A stretch of DNA of 64,000 nt from Devosia sp. Leaf420 (GCF_001425445.1 NZ_LMQU01000009.1:79817-143816), one strand, 5' to 3'; positions 53,654-62,348 are shown, counted from the stretch's first letter. Numbers and translations are program-made. The notes: generated by a model not told the origin, from the letters alone.

Positions 53654-55201
53654 TTAAATACCTCTTTCGGGGTAGGGTAGGATGATGCCGCGCTGATTGG
53701 CTTCGATAATGTTGTCTGCGCCGAGAAGGTCAGCGATCTGGGTGACGATCCTGAGGCCAAGCCCGGCCGCTCCAGGTTTTTGGGCTGCGTTTTCGGCGAT
53801 CTGGTCGATAACGAAAAGACCCGTGCCTTGAGCTTCTTCAGCAATCCGAACGGTGACGCGATCGCCCTTGCGGCTGAGGCGGATGGCGTTATCGAGGTGA
53901 TTGCCAAGCACCTGAAATAAAAGTTCGCGATCCGACTTCAATTCCGCTTCGGGAAAATCCCATTGAAGGACAACACCCTTGCGGCTGGCAATCGGACCGA
54001 AGATCGCCCGTAATTGAGATATGAGAGCGACGATCTCAAAAGCCTCGGAATGCACCTGCACATCGCCGACATCGAGCCGCGCGTAGAACAGGATGCGCGT
54101 CAGAAGGCGCGAGGCGGCCTCGCCGAGTTCGCGCGCGCGATCAAGGCCTTTGCTGGCCTGCGGATCGGTGATCCTCATGCTGAGGCCCTCGATTGTGAGG
54201 TTTATAGCTTCGACCGGTTGCCTCAGATCATGACCGAGCGAGCGCACCAGGTGGCGCTGCATCTCGTGAGATTTTTCGAGCTCATGTGTACGTTGGGCGA
54301 CGAGTTCGATCAGGCGTTGCGCGGTGCGCTGACGTTCTGACGTAGCGGCGCCAATGAGAAGCGCAGCGGCGGCGGCAGTGACCAGCGGAACAGCAAGGTC
54401 CGAGACCGGCAGTGGGCCTTCAAAAAGCGTTCCGAGCAGCGGCGTGATCACGCCGGCAAGCAGCACGGTTGCCGCCGATTTTTCAAAGCCGCCATAGAGC
54501 CCGACAATGATCAGAACGGGAATGATCAGATACCAAAGCGCGACGCCAAAATTCGGTCCGATGATTCCAAGCGTTACCGCAAGTGTGATGATCACACTTT
54601 GGCCCAACCAAAACAGCGGCGGCGGCCACTGCCACTCTCCGAGCGGTTGCCGGAAGCAGACCATAAGCAGGGGCACCAAAATGGGCGGCACCATCACGGC
54701 CCCCAAGGCGTGTCCAAGCCACCAGAGATGGGCGAGGCTGAGCCCATCGGCGAGCTGAAGCCGATTACCGGCAACCTGCAATGTTATGCTGGTCAGGGCG
54801 GCGATCAGCGAAGCGACGAGGCCGACGCCAAGAAAGGCTTGGACATCTCTCCAACTCTTGATGGGAAGGCTGACCCTCGTGATCTTCAACAAGATCCAGG
54901 CGGCAGCGCCATAGATCAGGTAGAGCCGAATTGCCCGGATGACATGGGTGATGGAGACTTCGTCTGACAGGGCAAAACTGTCGCGTACGGCGGGAAAATA
55001 GAGCGATAATCCGGCAAGGAGCGGAACAAGCTTGAGCCAACCTGGAGCGGCCAAAACGATGGCCAGCATGACGCCTGAGGGCAAGAACCAGATGCTGGAA
55101 TAAGTTTTAAATAGAGGCAGGATGTTGGCAATACGGAAGGAAAGGAGGCATAGTGCTGCAAGCAGCACGCCTGCGAAGACCTCGCGCGCCAGACGTTTCA
55201 C
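53654..55201 (-). CDS. MASE1-type membrane sensor histidine kinase
   Basis: 515 residues. Residues 1-290 hold about eight membrane helices, of the MASE1 type seen in many sensors. A short coiled coil (295-318) leads to a HisKA-like domain with His324 in LGHDLRQPVEA, and an ATPase domain with N-box LGNHLDNAIRLS (434-438) and G2 box GLGLRIV. The G1 box is atypical (FVIDQIAEN instead of DxGxG). It is divergent from the response regulator at 55243, which is its likely partner. The stimulus is unknown. Confidence 0.9.
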   Translation of the reverse strand: MKRLAREVFAGVLLAALCLLSFRIANILPLFKTYSSIWFLPSGVMLAIVLAAPGWLKLVPLLAGLSLYFPAVRDSFALSDEVSITHVIRAIRLYLIYGAAAWILLKITRVSLPIKSWRDVQAFLGVGLVASLIAALTSITLQVAGNRLQLADGLSLAHLWWLGHALGAVMVPPILVPLLMVCFRQPLGEWQWPPPLFWLGQSVIITLAVTLGIIGPNFGVALWYLIIPVLIIVGLYGGFEKSAATVLLAGVITPLLGTLFEGPLPVSDLAVPLVTAAAAALLIGAATSERQRTAQRLIELVAQRTHELEKSHEMQRHLVRSLGHDLRQPVEAINLTIEGLSMRITDPQASKGLDRARELGEAASRLLTRILFYARLDVGDVQVHSEAFEIVALISQLRAIFGPIASRKGVVLQWDFPEAELKSDRELLFQVLGNHLDNAIRLSRKGDRVTVRIAEEAQGTGLFVIDQIAENAAQKPGAAGLGLRIVTQIADLLGADNIIEANQRGIILPYPERGI

Positions 55202-55242
55202 AGCTCTATTTTTGAAAAAAGCAGTCGAGATTTCGGTAGCCC

Positions 55243-55833
55243 TTGTCCAAGAAACTTCTCATCGTCGACGATCATGTGCTGTTCGCAGAATCACTGATTT
55301 ACCTTCTCGATACGCTCGACGAGGCGATTGAGTGTGTGGCCTGCTCATCGGTGGGAGAGGCTCTCGACCTACTGGATGATGGACGGCCTGTCGATCTCGT
55401 TCTGCTCGACTATGCCATGCCCGGCGAGACCGGACTTCAGGGCTTGGAACGGATCAGGCAGAAACGTCCGGACCTGCCTGTCGCCTTCCTTTCCGGTCAG
55501 GATGATGCCTTGCTCGTTGCTGAAGCCATGCAGATGCAAGCGGTGGGCTGGCTGCCGAAATCCATGGGCGGCCGGGCAATGGTCAGTGCACTGCATTTGC
55601 TTCTCGCTGGAGAGCGCTTCGTACCGAGCGCGCTGATGCCGCGTCAGGATGCAACCGCGCTGACGGCGCGGGAAAAGCAGGTTGCTGCCCTTTTGGGGCA
55701 GGGCATGACGGACAAGCAGGTTGCCACTTCCCTCGGCATCGAACCGGGAACCGTCAAGGTTCACGTCAAGAACCTTTTGCGCAAGACCGGCGCCCAAAAC
55801 CGCACCCAGTTCGCGCTGCGCTACCGCTTCTGA
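55243..55833 (+). CDS. NarL/LuxR-family response regulator
   Basis: 196 residues from a TTG at 55243. Receiver with IVDDHVLFAES, phospho-acceptor Asp56 in LVLLDYAMPGETG and switch Lys in WLPKSMGG; LuxR HTH at about 134-180 (LTAREKQVAALLGQGMTDKQ, GTVKVHVKNLLRK). It is separated from the divergent sensor kinase by 41 bases, so the pair should share a promoter region. The flagellin gene follows downstream after 177 bases. Confidence 0.9.
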   Translation: MSKKLLIVDDHVLFAESLIYLLDTLDEAIECVACSSVGEALDLLDDGRPVDLVLLDYAMPGETGLQGLERIRQKRPDLPVAFLSGQDDALLVAEAMQMQAVGWLPKSMGGRAMVSALHLLLAGERFVPSALMPRQDATALTAREKQVAALLGQGMTDKQVATSLGIEPGTVKVHVKNLLRKTGAQNRTQFALRYRF

Positions 55834-55920
55834 GTTCATCTTTCCATCGCAAGCGTCTGCAGCGGTTAATCCTCTCACCGCCCGAAATTTTGTTGCTTAA
55901 TTGTAGGTCTATGGGCATCA

Positions 55921-55935
55921 TTAACGCGGTTTTAA
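55921..55935. promoter_or_regulatory. Perfect CtrA-type site TTAA-N7-TTAA upstream of flagellin
   Basis: The sequence TTAACGCGGTTTTAA matches the CtrA consensus exactly and lies 76 bases before the flagellin ATG. CtrA controls flagellar gene expression in many alphaproteobacteria, so a regulatory role is plausible; the spacing to a promoter is not determined. Confidence 0.55.
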
Positions 55936-56010
55936 TGTGATGCGTACAATCCTCTGATTTGTGAAGGGCTGCATGAAGCGGTCCATTTTTCCAGAAGGAA
56001 AGCACCACAC

Positions 56011-58413
56011 ATGGGTTCCGATGTTTCTCTCTCGAAGGCCGTTCGCGCGAACCTTCTGAGCCTCCAGAATACCGCCGGCATGATGGACAAGACGCAAAAC
56101 CGTCTTGCGACCGGCAACAAGGTAAACTCTGCCCTCGACAATCCCTCGAGCTTCTTCACTGCCTCGGCACTCAACAGCCGCGCCGCCGACATGAGCAATC
56201 TGCTCGACTCGATGGCTTCGGGCATCAAGGTCATCGAAGCCGCCAATAACGGCATCACCGCACTGACCAAGAACCTTGAATCCATGCAGTCGACCCTGCG
56301 TCAGGCTCGCCAGGACAAGTCGTTCCAGACCAAGTCGTTTGAAGTCAGCGATAACACCGTTCTGACCCTCAACGGCGGTCAGTTCGACGCCGCTTCGCAG
56401 ATCAGCCTGGCCGATGCCACGGTTGCTGGCATCAAGTCGCAGGTCACCACTGCTTCTGCAACGCCGTATCTCGGCGCAACCGGCACTGCCGCCACTGCAT
56501 CGGGCGCTGGCGCACGTACTGAGATCGTCACCAATGGTGCCATTGCAAATGGTGAATCCTTCACCGTTGCAGGCGTAACCATCACTGCGGGCGCCGACGT
56601 AACCGACGCTGGCCTTGCCACGACTATCCAGAACACTCTGGATCTGACCCCGGGCATGACCGGTAAGTACACGGCAACTGCCGGTACCGGTGCGAATGCC
56701 GGCCGCATCATCATCGAGACGGTTGACACAAGCGCCCCTGCTGCTGAAGTCGCGTTCGCTGTTGGCGACCGCGACGTCAAGGGCACCACGACGTTCAACT
56801 ATACTGCCGTTTCCGGTGCCATCACCGTCGGCGGTCAGACGATTAATACCGGCGCAAACTTCACCGACTTCGTGTCGAGCCTCGAAGCCAACAAGACTGC
56901 CGGCGGTTACAGCGTCGTTGCTGACGAAGTCACTGGCAATATCACGCTGACCAACGTCAACTCGGGCGCCAATGCTCCGTCGGTTACCGGTATTCCGGTG
57001 AACCAGCCGACGGCTGCTGCTACCACCGAGTTCGATGTTAGTGCTTACACCACGGGTAGCGCTGCGAACGACGAAATCGTCGTCGACGGCATCACGCTCG
57101 ATTTGGGCGCGGCTACTGCTGACGCAGATGCTCTTGGTACCGCGATCGCAGCCGCCATCAACGGCAACGCCACCCTTGCTGCAAAGTACACGGCAGCCTA
57201 CGACAACGCCACCGGCCTCGTCACGCTAACCGACGACACCACCGGCGCCGGGCGTTCCGCCGCCACCATCACCTCGACTGATCTTGCGGGCTTCCCGGCT
57301 GGTGATTTCACCCAGGGCCAGAACGTCGTTACCGGCGGCGCAACGCAGACCGTTGGTATCCCGCGTGCTTACACTGAAGCAGTAGAAGCCGAGAAGGATC
57401 AGTTCACGGTTTCCTATGGTGGCAAGACAGCCGACATCAGCATCTTTGCCGTCAAGGGTGGCATCGGTGGCGCTGCTGTTCCAGCCAATGCCCTGGAAAT
57501 CAAGAACTGGCAGGATGCGACCATCGCTTCGGTCAACAACCAGCTTGCCAACCAGGGTATCCTGGATGTCGAAGCAAAGTTTGACGACAACGACAAGCTG
57601 ACCTTCGTTGCCAAAACTGCAGAAGCGAAGACGCTCGCCGTCTCCGGCTCCGACGCTGTCGCCCTTTTCGGTACCGATGGTGTGCACACCGGTCAGGCCG
57701 AGAAGAGCGAACTGAACGCAACCAAGACTGTCGACAAGTTCGTCGAACTGATCAACCGCGATTTTGGCGGCAAGGTCCGTGCTTCGAACGACAACGGCAA
57801 GCTGCGTCTCGAGAACCTGTCGACCCAGGAACTTGATATCGGCATCGACACTGCCGGCGCCGTACAGTCGCTCAAGGTTGATGGCAACAATGTCCGCGCC
57901 AACCTGTCCAAGCAGTTCAACGAGCTGCGTGACCAGCTCGACAAGCTCTCGGATGACGCTTCCTTCAACGGCATCAACCTGCTCCGTGGCGACAAGCTGA
58001 AGATCACCTTCAACGAGTCCGGCACGTCCTCGATCGACATTCAGGCCAAGGATGCCAACGGCAACGTTCGCGGTATCAATGCCTCGAACCTCGGCGTCGA
58101 CAGCCTCGTGGCCGAAGACCTCGACACCGACGAAAAGATCGACGCATTCCTGTCCAAGCTGTCTTCGGCTTTGACTGAACTCCGCTCGCAGGCTTCGTCC
58201 TTCGGCTCGAACCTGTCGTCTGTCGAAAACCGTCAGTCGTTCACCAAGAACATGATCAACACGCTGGAAACCGGCGCCGCGAACCTGACCTTGGCTGACA
58301 CGAACGAAGAAGCTGCCAACCTTCTGGCTCTTCAGACCCGTCAGCAGCTGTCGTCTTCGGCTCTGTCGATGGCGTCGCAGCAGGACCAGGCTGTGCTGCA
58401 GCTCCTACGTTAA
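56011..58413 (+). CDS. Large flagellin (800 aa)
   Basis: Starts at the ATG at 56011 (GAAGGAAAG upstream). Residues 1-145 and 620-800 form the conserved D0/D1 ends: N-terminal SLQNTAGMMDKTQNRLATGNKV and C-terminal NRQSFTKNMINTLETGAANL with the ending LQLLR. Between them lie about five beta-rich modules (roughly 170-250, 258-325, 340-430, 455-550, 565-615), several like flagellin hook IN motifs (ADVTDAGLATTIQNTL, ADALGTAIAAAINGN). Most alphaproteobacterial flagellins have 280-400 residues, so this one is about twice as long. No Cys. It is preceded by a CtrA-type site, followed by a hairpin and flbT. It forms the external flagellar filament. Confidence 0.95.
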   Translation: MGSDVSLSKAVRANLLSLQNTAGMMDKTQNRLATGNKVNSALDNPSSFFTASALNSRAADMSNLLDSMASGIKVIEAANNGITALTKNLESMQSTLRQARQDKSFQTKSFEVSDNTVLTLNGGQFDAASQISLADATVAGIKSQVTTASATPYLGATGTAATASGAGARTEIVTNGAIANGESFTVAGVTITAGADVTDAGLATTIQNTLDLTPGMTGKYTATAGTGANAGRIIIETVDTSAPAAEVAFAVGDRDVKGTTTFNYTAVSGAITVGGQTINTGANFTDFVSSLEANKTAGGYSVVADEVTGNITLTNVNSGANAPSVTGIPVNQPTAAATTEFDVSAYTTGSAANDEIVVDGITLDLGAATADADALGTAIAAAINGNATLAAKYTAAYDNATGLVTLTDDTTGAGRSAATITSTDLAGFPAGDFTQGQNVVTGGATQTVGIPRAYTEAVEAEKDQFTVSYGGKTADISIFAVKGGIGGAAVPANALEIKNWQDATIASVNNQLANQGILDVEAKFDDNDKLTFVAKTAEAKTLAVSGSDAVALFGTDGVHTGQAEKSELNATKTVDKFVELINRDFGGKVRASNDNGKLRLENLSTQELDIGIDTAGAVQSLKVDGNNVRANLSKQFNELRDQLDKLSDDASFNGINLLRGDKLKITFNESGTSSIDIQAKDANGNVRGINASNLGVDSLVAEDLDTDEKIDAFLSKLSSALTELRSQASSFGSNLSSVENRQSFTKNMINTLETGAANLTLADTNEEAANLLALQTRQQLSSSALSMASQQDQAVLQLLR

Positions 58414-58433
58414 TCGCAACAAAGCAAGCATTT

Positions 58434-58456
58434 CGGGGGCGGCGATGTCGCCCCCG
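58434..58456. terminator. Hairpin between flagellin and flbT
   Basis: CGGGGGCG-GCGATGT-CGCCCCCG forms an eight-base perfect stem 20 bases after the flagellin stop. No T tract follows. It could weaken read-through into flbT or protect the flagellin mRNA 3' end. Confidence 0.6.
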
Positions 58457-58478
58457 GTCTTACCCAGAAGGAAAGACA

Positions 58479-58880
58479 ATGGCGCTCAAACTCACTGTCA
58501 AACCCGGCGAGACGTTCTTTATCGGCACCGCCGAAATCAGCGTGCAGTGCGATGCGATCGTCAATGTTCTGGTGGGCGGTCATGCGCCCATTTTGCGTTC
58601 CGACGATCATGTTGCCGCCAAAGAGGCGACGTCCCCCGCCATGCGCCTGCGCTATGCCGTGCAGCAGATGTATCTGACGGGCGATATTCCGGGACACCAT
58701 ATCGATTATTTCGAGGCCGCCCAGGCGCTCCTCGCCGAGGCGCCCCAGCATGCGGGGTTGGTGGCTGAGGTCAATGGTCTGCTGATCAGCGGATCGAGCT
58801 ACAAGGCGATCAAGCTTTTAAAAGTCTTGTCCAATCCGGAGCTGACCGAAACCCGCGCCAAGCTCAAGCTGGTGGGTTGA
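58479..58880 (+). CDS. flbT: FlbT-like flagellar biosynthesis regulator
   Basis: 133 residues beginning MALKLTVKPGETFFIGTAEISV, with APILRSDDHVAAKEATSPAMRLRYAVQQMYLTG. This is the FlbT pattern: strand-rich N-terminus, the PAxR(L/H)RY...MYL block and a helical C-terminus. In Caulobacter FlbT binds the flagellin mRNA 5' leader and lowers its stability. Its place directly after the flagellin gene supports the same role. The usual partner FlaF is not seen beside it. The ATG at 58479 has AGAAGGAAAG upstream, nearly the same as that of flagellin. Confidence 0.88.
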   Translation: MALKLTVKPGETFFIGTAEISVQCDAIVNVLVGGHAPILRSDDHVAAKEATSPAMRLRYAVQQMYLTGDIPGHHIDYFEAAQALLAEAPQHAGLVAEVNGLLISGSSYKAIKLLKVLSNPELTETRAKLKLVG

Positions 58881-58883
58881 GCC

Positions 58884-59132
58884 ATGACCGCATCCCCCCG
58901 CGGCGCCGTGACGCCATCCAGCCAATCGAACACTGCTACGCTGATCGCCCGCAATATAGTGCGCCTCCGCGATGAGCGGCAAATGTCCGCCTCTATCCTC
59001 GCGCTGCGGACGGGTTGGGCGGTATCGCGGATCGCAGCTATCGAAGCAGGCGATGCCGCTGCGCTTGCACTCGACGATATCGACGTTCTGGCTAGGGCCT
59101 TCGTCGTGAGACCAGCAGAGCTTTTTGCCTGA
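58884..59132 (+). CDS. Small XRE-like helix-turn-helix protein (82 aa)
   Basis: Starts three bases after flbT, suggesting translational coupling. 82 residues with a variable 20-residue N-terminus and an HTH-like domain: NIVRLRDERQMSASILALRT, GWAVSRIAAIEAG, then ALDDIDVLARAFVVRPAELF. The recognition helix has the GWxV...EAG arrangement also seen in the protein at 53317. Possibly a regulator of flagellin genes, inferred from position only. Confidence 0.75.
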   Translation: MTASPRGAVTPSSQSNTATLIARNIVRLRDERQMSASILALRTGWAVSRIAAIEAGDAAALALDDIDVLARAFVVRPAELFA

Positions 59133-59135
59133 GCG

Positions 59136-60704
59136 CTAGGCCAACTCGGTTTCGGGTGCGGGCTCCTCAGTCGCCTGGCGCGAGAGGGCCATTTCGGCGT
59201 TGAACACCAGGCCATTGTCCGAGCTGAATTTGCAGGTGCCATCCATCTGCGCGACCGCACCACGAATGATGCGCATGCCCATGCTGCGTGGGCTTGGCTC
59301 GGTATCGAGGCCCTTGCCATTGTCCCGGAAGACGAGGTGCGAAACTCCGCTGGCGTCGCGCGACAGTGACACGCGGATTTCACCCGGACGACCATCGGCA
59401 AAGGCATATTTGCAGCTATTGGCGGCGAGCTCGGTAAGGAGCAGGGCAAGGGGTGTCGCGTGGTCGCGATCGACGGGGATCGCATCGAGCGCGTAGTGGA
59501 CGCTCGCCGAGGAGCCATAGGTTTCGAGCGCCTTGCCGATAATGGCGGGGATGAACTCGGCAGCGTCGATATCTTCGTAGCGGTCCTGACTATAGATATG
59601 CTCGTGCATCGCGGTCATGGCGGCAAAGCGCCCTTCGAGGTCGCGCTTGGCCTCTTCGGGAATGTCCTGCATCCGCACCAGCGCCTGGATCGAGGCGAGA
59701 TTGTTCTTCACCCGATGGTGGATTTCACGCAGCAGCATGGTGTTGAGATCGGCTGATTGTTGCAGCAGCCGATTGCGCTCGGCGCCGCGACGCAGAAGTT
59801 TGACGATCCACACGCAGGCAAGGATCAGCCCGATCAGCACCGGCGACACGATCAGGAGTACCGCGAGAATGGCGCCGTGGAAGGTCTGCCAGGAGGGATT
59901 TGAGGCAATTGCGGCCAGCGCAACGATATCGGCGCTTTCGACCTTGCGGTAGCTCACGATGCGGGCAATGCCATCGATGGGCGAGGCCACAGAAGCATAG
60001 GTGCCGCGGTCGCTCTGCGGCAAGTATTGGGTAAAGAGCGCATGCTGGCTGAGGTCGAGCGCAGTATCGGAGGGTGGACTGCGGCCCATCAATTGCCCAT
60101 CGCCACGGATGAAGCTGACCGACGAACCTTCTGGCAGGTCGAGCGCGTCGAGAATCGTCGTGAGAAGGGATTCGGGAAACGAGATCATGATCGCGCCGGC
60201 AAAGACGCCGTTGCGCTCGACCCGTCGGCTGAAGACGAAAATCGGGTTCTTGGTGGTGCGACTGATCAGCAGTGGTGACACGTAGGATGGCGCACCGGCC
60301 TTGAGAGCGGTGAAATATTCCCGATCGGCCACCGAAACCTGCGCAGCGCCCGGCACGGTGGCAAAGATCGTATTGGCGGCAGCGTCGATGACATAAGTGT
60401 CGGCTGCATCGGGCAGGCCATCGAGCACGGATTCGATGCTGGCGTCGCTTCCGGTCAAGGCCGGGCCAAGCGCGGCATCGACGCGGCGCAGGGTCTGGTC
60501 GGCGAGTTCGGTGATCCAATAGGCATTGGTCGAAACAACCTGCGCCGCGGCCATCGAGCGCTCTTCAAGCCGCGCGCGGGTCTGTTCGGCACCGATATAA
60601 ATGAAGAGCGCCAACAGGGCGACGAAAAGCCCCACCGCCGCCAGCATGGATGCTATGGCAAGCTTGATGGCGAGACCTTGATTGGAGCCTGCTTCGACCC
60701 CCAC
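59136..60704 (-). CDS. Sensor histidine kinase of HisKA_2 type with extracytoplasmic dCache-like domain
   Basis: 522 residues from a GTG at 60704, with GGGGGGA just upstream. One membrane helix at 13-37, a periplasmic sensing domain of about 240 residues (40-275; VSVADREYFTALKAG and SPLLISRTTKNPIFVFSRRV are dCache-type), second helix 275-302, then the HisKA_2 domain with LREIHHRVKNNLASIQALV (phospho-His329/330) and an HATPase with ELAANSCKYAFADGRPGEI and DNGKGLD. Such kinases often feed PhyR-type general stress responses; no PhyR or EcfG gene is in the window. Convergent with the small HTH gene. Confidence 0.9.
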   Translation of the reverse strand: MGVEAGSNQGLAIKLAIASMLAAVGLFVALLALFIYIGAEQTRARLEERSMAAAQVVSTNAYWITELADQTLRRVDAALGPALTGSDASIESVLDGLPDAADTYVIDAAANTIFATVPGAAQVSVADREYFTALKAGAPSYVSPLLISRTTKNPIFVFSRRVERNGVFAGAIMISFPESLLTTILDALDLPEGSSVSFIRGDGQLMGRSPPSDTALDLSQHALFTQYLPQSDRGTYASVASPIDGIARIVSYRKVESADIVALAAIASNPSWQTFHGAILAVLLIVSPVLIGLILACVWIVKLLRRGAERNRLLQQSADLNTMLLREIHHRVKNNLASIQALVRMQDIPEEAKRDLEGRFAAMTAMHEHIYSQDRYEDIDAAEFIPAIIGKALETYGSSASVHYALDAIPVDRDHATPLALLLTELAANSCKYAFADGRPGEIRVSLSRDASGVSHLVFRDNGKGLDTEPSPRSMGMRIIRGAVAQMDGTCKFSSDNGLVFNAEMALSRQATEEPAPETELA

Positions 60705-60805
60705 TTTTCCCCCCGGCCAATCACCACTGCGATGGGTGTTTCACCGGGGATAATGTGTGAATCGCCGTCCGCTTCCAAGCCCGAACTTTTGTTGGATTTG
60801 CTCTT

Positions 60806-61216
60806 TCAGTCAGTGCGATCGAGCAGGGCGTCAAGTTGGCTGAAGAAATTGCGCCAGCCAGCCTGCGCGCCATGGAAGGCCTGGTCCTGATCCGGGCGGA
60901 AACCGGTCTGTTCCATGCGGAGTTGAGTGCCCGATGGGATCGGCGTCAGGGTCCACGTCACAGTGCTTTCAAGGCCGTAGGCATCCCAGGTGTAGGAGAG
61001 GGTCTTGTTGGGCTCGATCTCCCGGACCTCGCAATCGACACCGCCCCAATCGGCGGTGAAGCGGAATTTGTGGCCCACTGCCAGAGCGAAATTATTGGCC
61101 ATCAGCCACTCTTCGATGAGATGCGGCTGGGTCAAGGCGCGCCAGAGCTTTTCGGGGCCATGGGCGAAGTCGCGTTCAAGGATGACGGTGCGGATTTCGG
61201 GAACGGGGTCGGTCAT
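60806..61216 (-). CDS. AHSA1/SRPBCC-domain protein
   Basis: 136 residues with the activator-of-Hsp90 homologue 1-like helix-grip fold: VILERDFAHGPEKLWRALTQPHLIEEWLMA at the start, the central SYTWDAYGLESTVTWTL and the C-terminal helix AGWRNFFSQLDALL. The ligand is unknown. This protein family is often paired with ArsR-type regulators, and such a regulator begins this four-gene minus-strand run. It begins six bases after the preceding DUF1801 gene. Confidence 0.9.
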   Translation of the reverse strand: MTDPVPEIRTVILERDFAHGPEKLWRALTQPHLIEEWLMANNFALAVGHKFRFTADWGGVDCEVREIEPNKTLSYTWDAYGLESTVTWTLTPIPSGTQLRMEQTGFRPDQDQAFHGAQAGWRNFFSQLDALLDRTD

Positions 61217-61222
61217 CTCATC

Positions 61223-61603
61223 TCACTTGGCAAGATTGGCGGCAAGGGCGGCTTGGATCAGGGCGATAAACCCCTCTTCGTCGATCGGATCGCCCTCGCG
61301 AAAATCGATGGCGCGACGCGTGCCGCCGGTGAGGCTCGAATTGAAGATGCCCTTGGGATCGGGGAGCGATGCGCCTTTGGGGAAGGTGGTTTTGACGGCT
61401 GCCTTATACGCTTCGCCGGTGCAGATGATGCCACCATGCGACCAGACGGGATTATCCCATTTCCACTCTTCGACGACGTCCGGATCGGCTTGCTTGATGA
61501 GGGCGCGGAGGCGGGCGAGAGTGTCGCCGCGCCAGCCGCCAAGGTTTGCAATACGCGCGTCGATCAGCGCGCCGGCAGCGGCCGGGTCTGGCTTCTCCGC
61601 CAT
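61223..61603 (-). CDS. DUF1801 family protein (second copy)
   Basis: 126 residues from the ATG at 61603 (GAGAGA upstream). Contains VVEEWKWDNPVWSHGGIICT and KTTFPKGASLPDP, the pattern of DUF1801 (YdhG-like) proteins. No catalytic function is established for the family. It follows the first copy by eight bases and precedes the AHSA1 gene by six bases. Confidence 0.85.
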   Translation of the reverse strand: MAEKPDPAAAGALIDARIANLGGWRGDTLARLRALIKQADPDVVEEWKWDNPVWSHGGIICTGEAYKAAVKTTFPKGASLPDPKGIFNSSLTGGTRRAIDFREGDPIDEEGFIALIQAALAANLAK

Positions 61604-61611
61604 GGTCTCTC

Positions 61612-62028
61612 TCACAGCTTTTCGCCGGGCAGGAGCACGGCTTGGTTGATCCAGGCAGTCAGGCGATCGGTATCGATCCCTTGGGCTTCGCCGATATCGT
61701 GATAGCGCACCCCCGGCACTTTCGATGGTTTTTCAGGCATGGGGTCGAGTTCGGTGCCGTTGAAGAAGGTCAGGCGCACATAGGTCTTGAAGCAGTGCAT
61801 GCTGAGAAACCAGGTGCTGCCATCGAGCCCATAAAGCGGCGTGTTCCATTTGACGGCTTTCTTGACGCCAGGGATGGTGGAGACGACCAACTCATCGACC
61901 GCGCGGACGATACCCTGCTTCCAACCGGGCACTGCCGCGATATAGGCCGCGACCGGTGCATCACCAAAACCCTTGGGGATTTGCGGGTTGTCGCCCGCAA
62001 GCAGTTTGACGCCTGAGGTGGCACTCAT
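61612..62028 (-). CDS. DUF1801 family protein (first copy)
   Basis: 138 residues from the ATG at 62028, which overlaps the stop of the ArsR gene by four bases (ATGA). Pattern: KAVKWNTPLYGLDGSTWFLSMHCFKTYVRLTFFNG, the DUF1801 core. It differs in sequence from the second copy, so not a recent duplication. Role unknown; may act together with the other proteins of the operon under ArsR control. Confidence 0.85.
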   Translation of the reverse strand: MSATSGVKLLAGDNPQIPKGFGDAPVAAYIAAVPGWKQGIVRAVDELVVSTIPGVKKAVKWNTPLYGLDGSTWFLSMHCFKTYVRLTFFNGTELDPMPEKPSKVPGVRYHDIGEAQGIDTDRLTAWINQAVLLPGEKL

Positions 62029-62348
62029 TGGTCCATCCTTCCGAGCAGATCCTCGAGCGCATCGAAACGCTTGTGCCAAAAGTCATTCATCTCGCGCGTC
62101 CAATCGGCGAGGGGGCTAAGCGCAGCGGTTCGGGCGCGATAGTGGGTTTGGCGCCCATTGACGCGTCCTTCGACGAGGCCGGCATCACGCAGAATTCCAA
62201 GGTGTTTCGAGACCACCGGCTGGGACACGCCTGCACCACTGGTCAGAACGACGACCGTGCACTCGCCCTCACGGCAGAGGCGCTCGAAAAGGGCGCGCCG
62301 CGTCGGATCCGCCAAGGCCTTGAAGAGAGTGTCGGTCGCGAGCTGCAA
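62025..62348 (-). CDS. ArsR-family transcriptional regulator
   Basis: 107 residues from a TTG at 62348. Winged-helix of ArsR type: LFKALADPTRRALFERLCREGECTV, recognition region VSQPVVSKHLGILRDAGLVEGRVNGRQTHYR. No metal-binding CxC is seen in the recognition helix, so it is likely of the metal-independent group often found with AHSA1 proteins. It heads the four-gene operon and probably represses it. Confidence 0.9.
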   Translation of the reverse strand: MQLATDTLFKALADPTRRALFERLCREGECTVVVLTSGAGVSQPVVSKHLGILRDAGLVEGRVNGRQTHYRARTAALSPLADWTREMNDFWHKRFDALEDLLGRMDQ

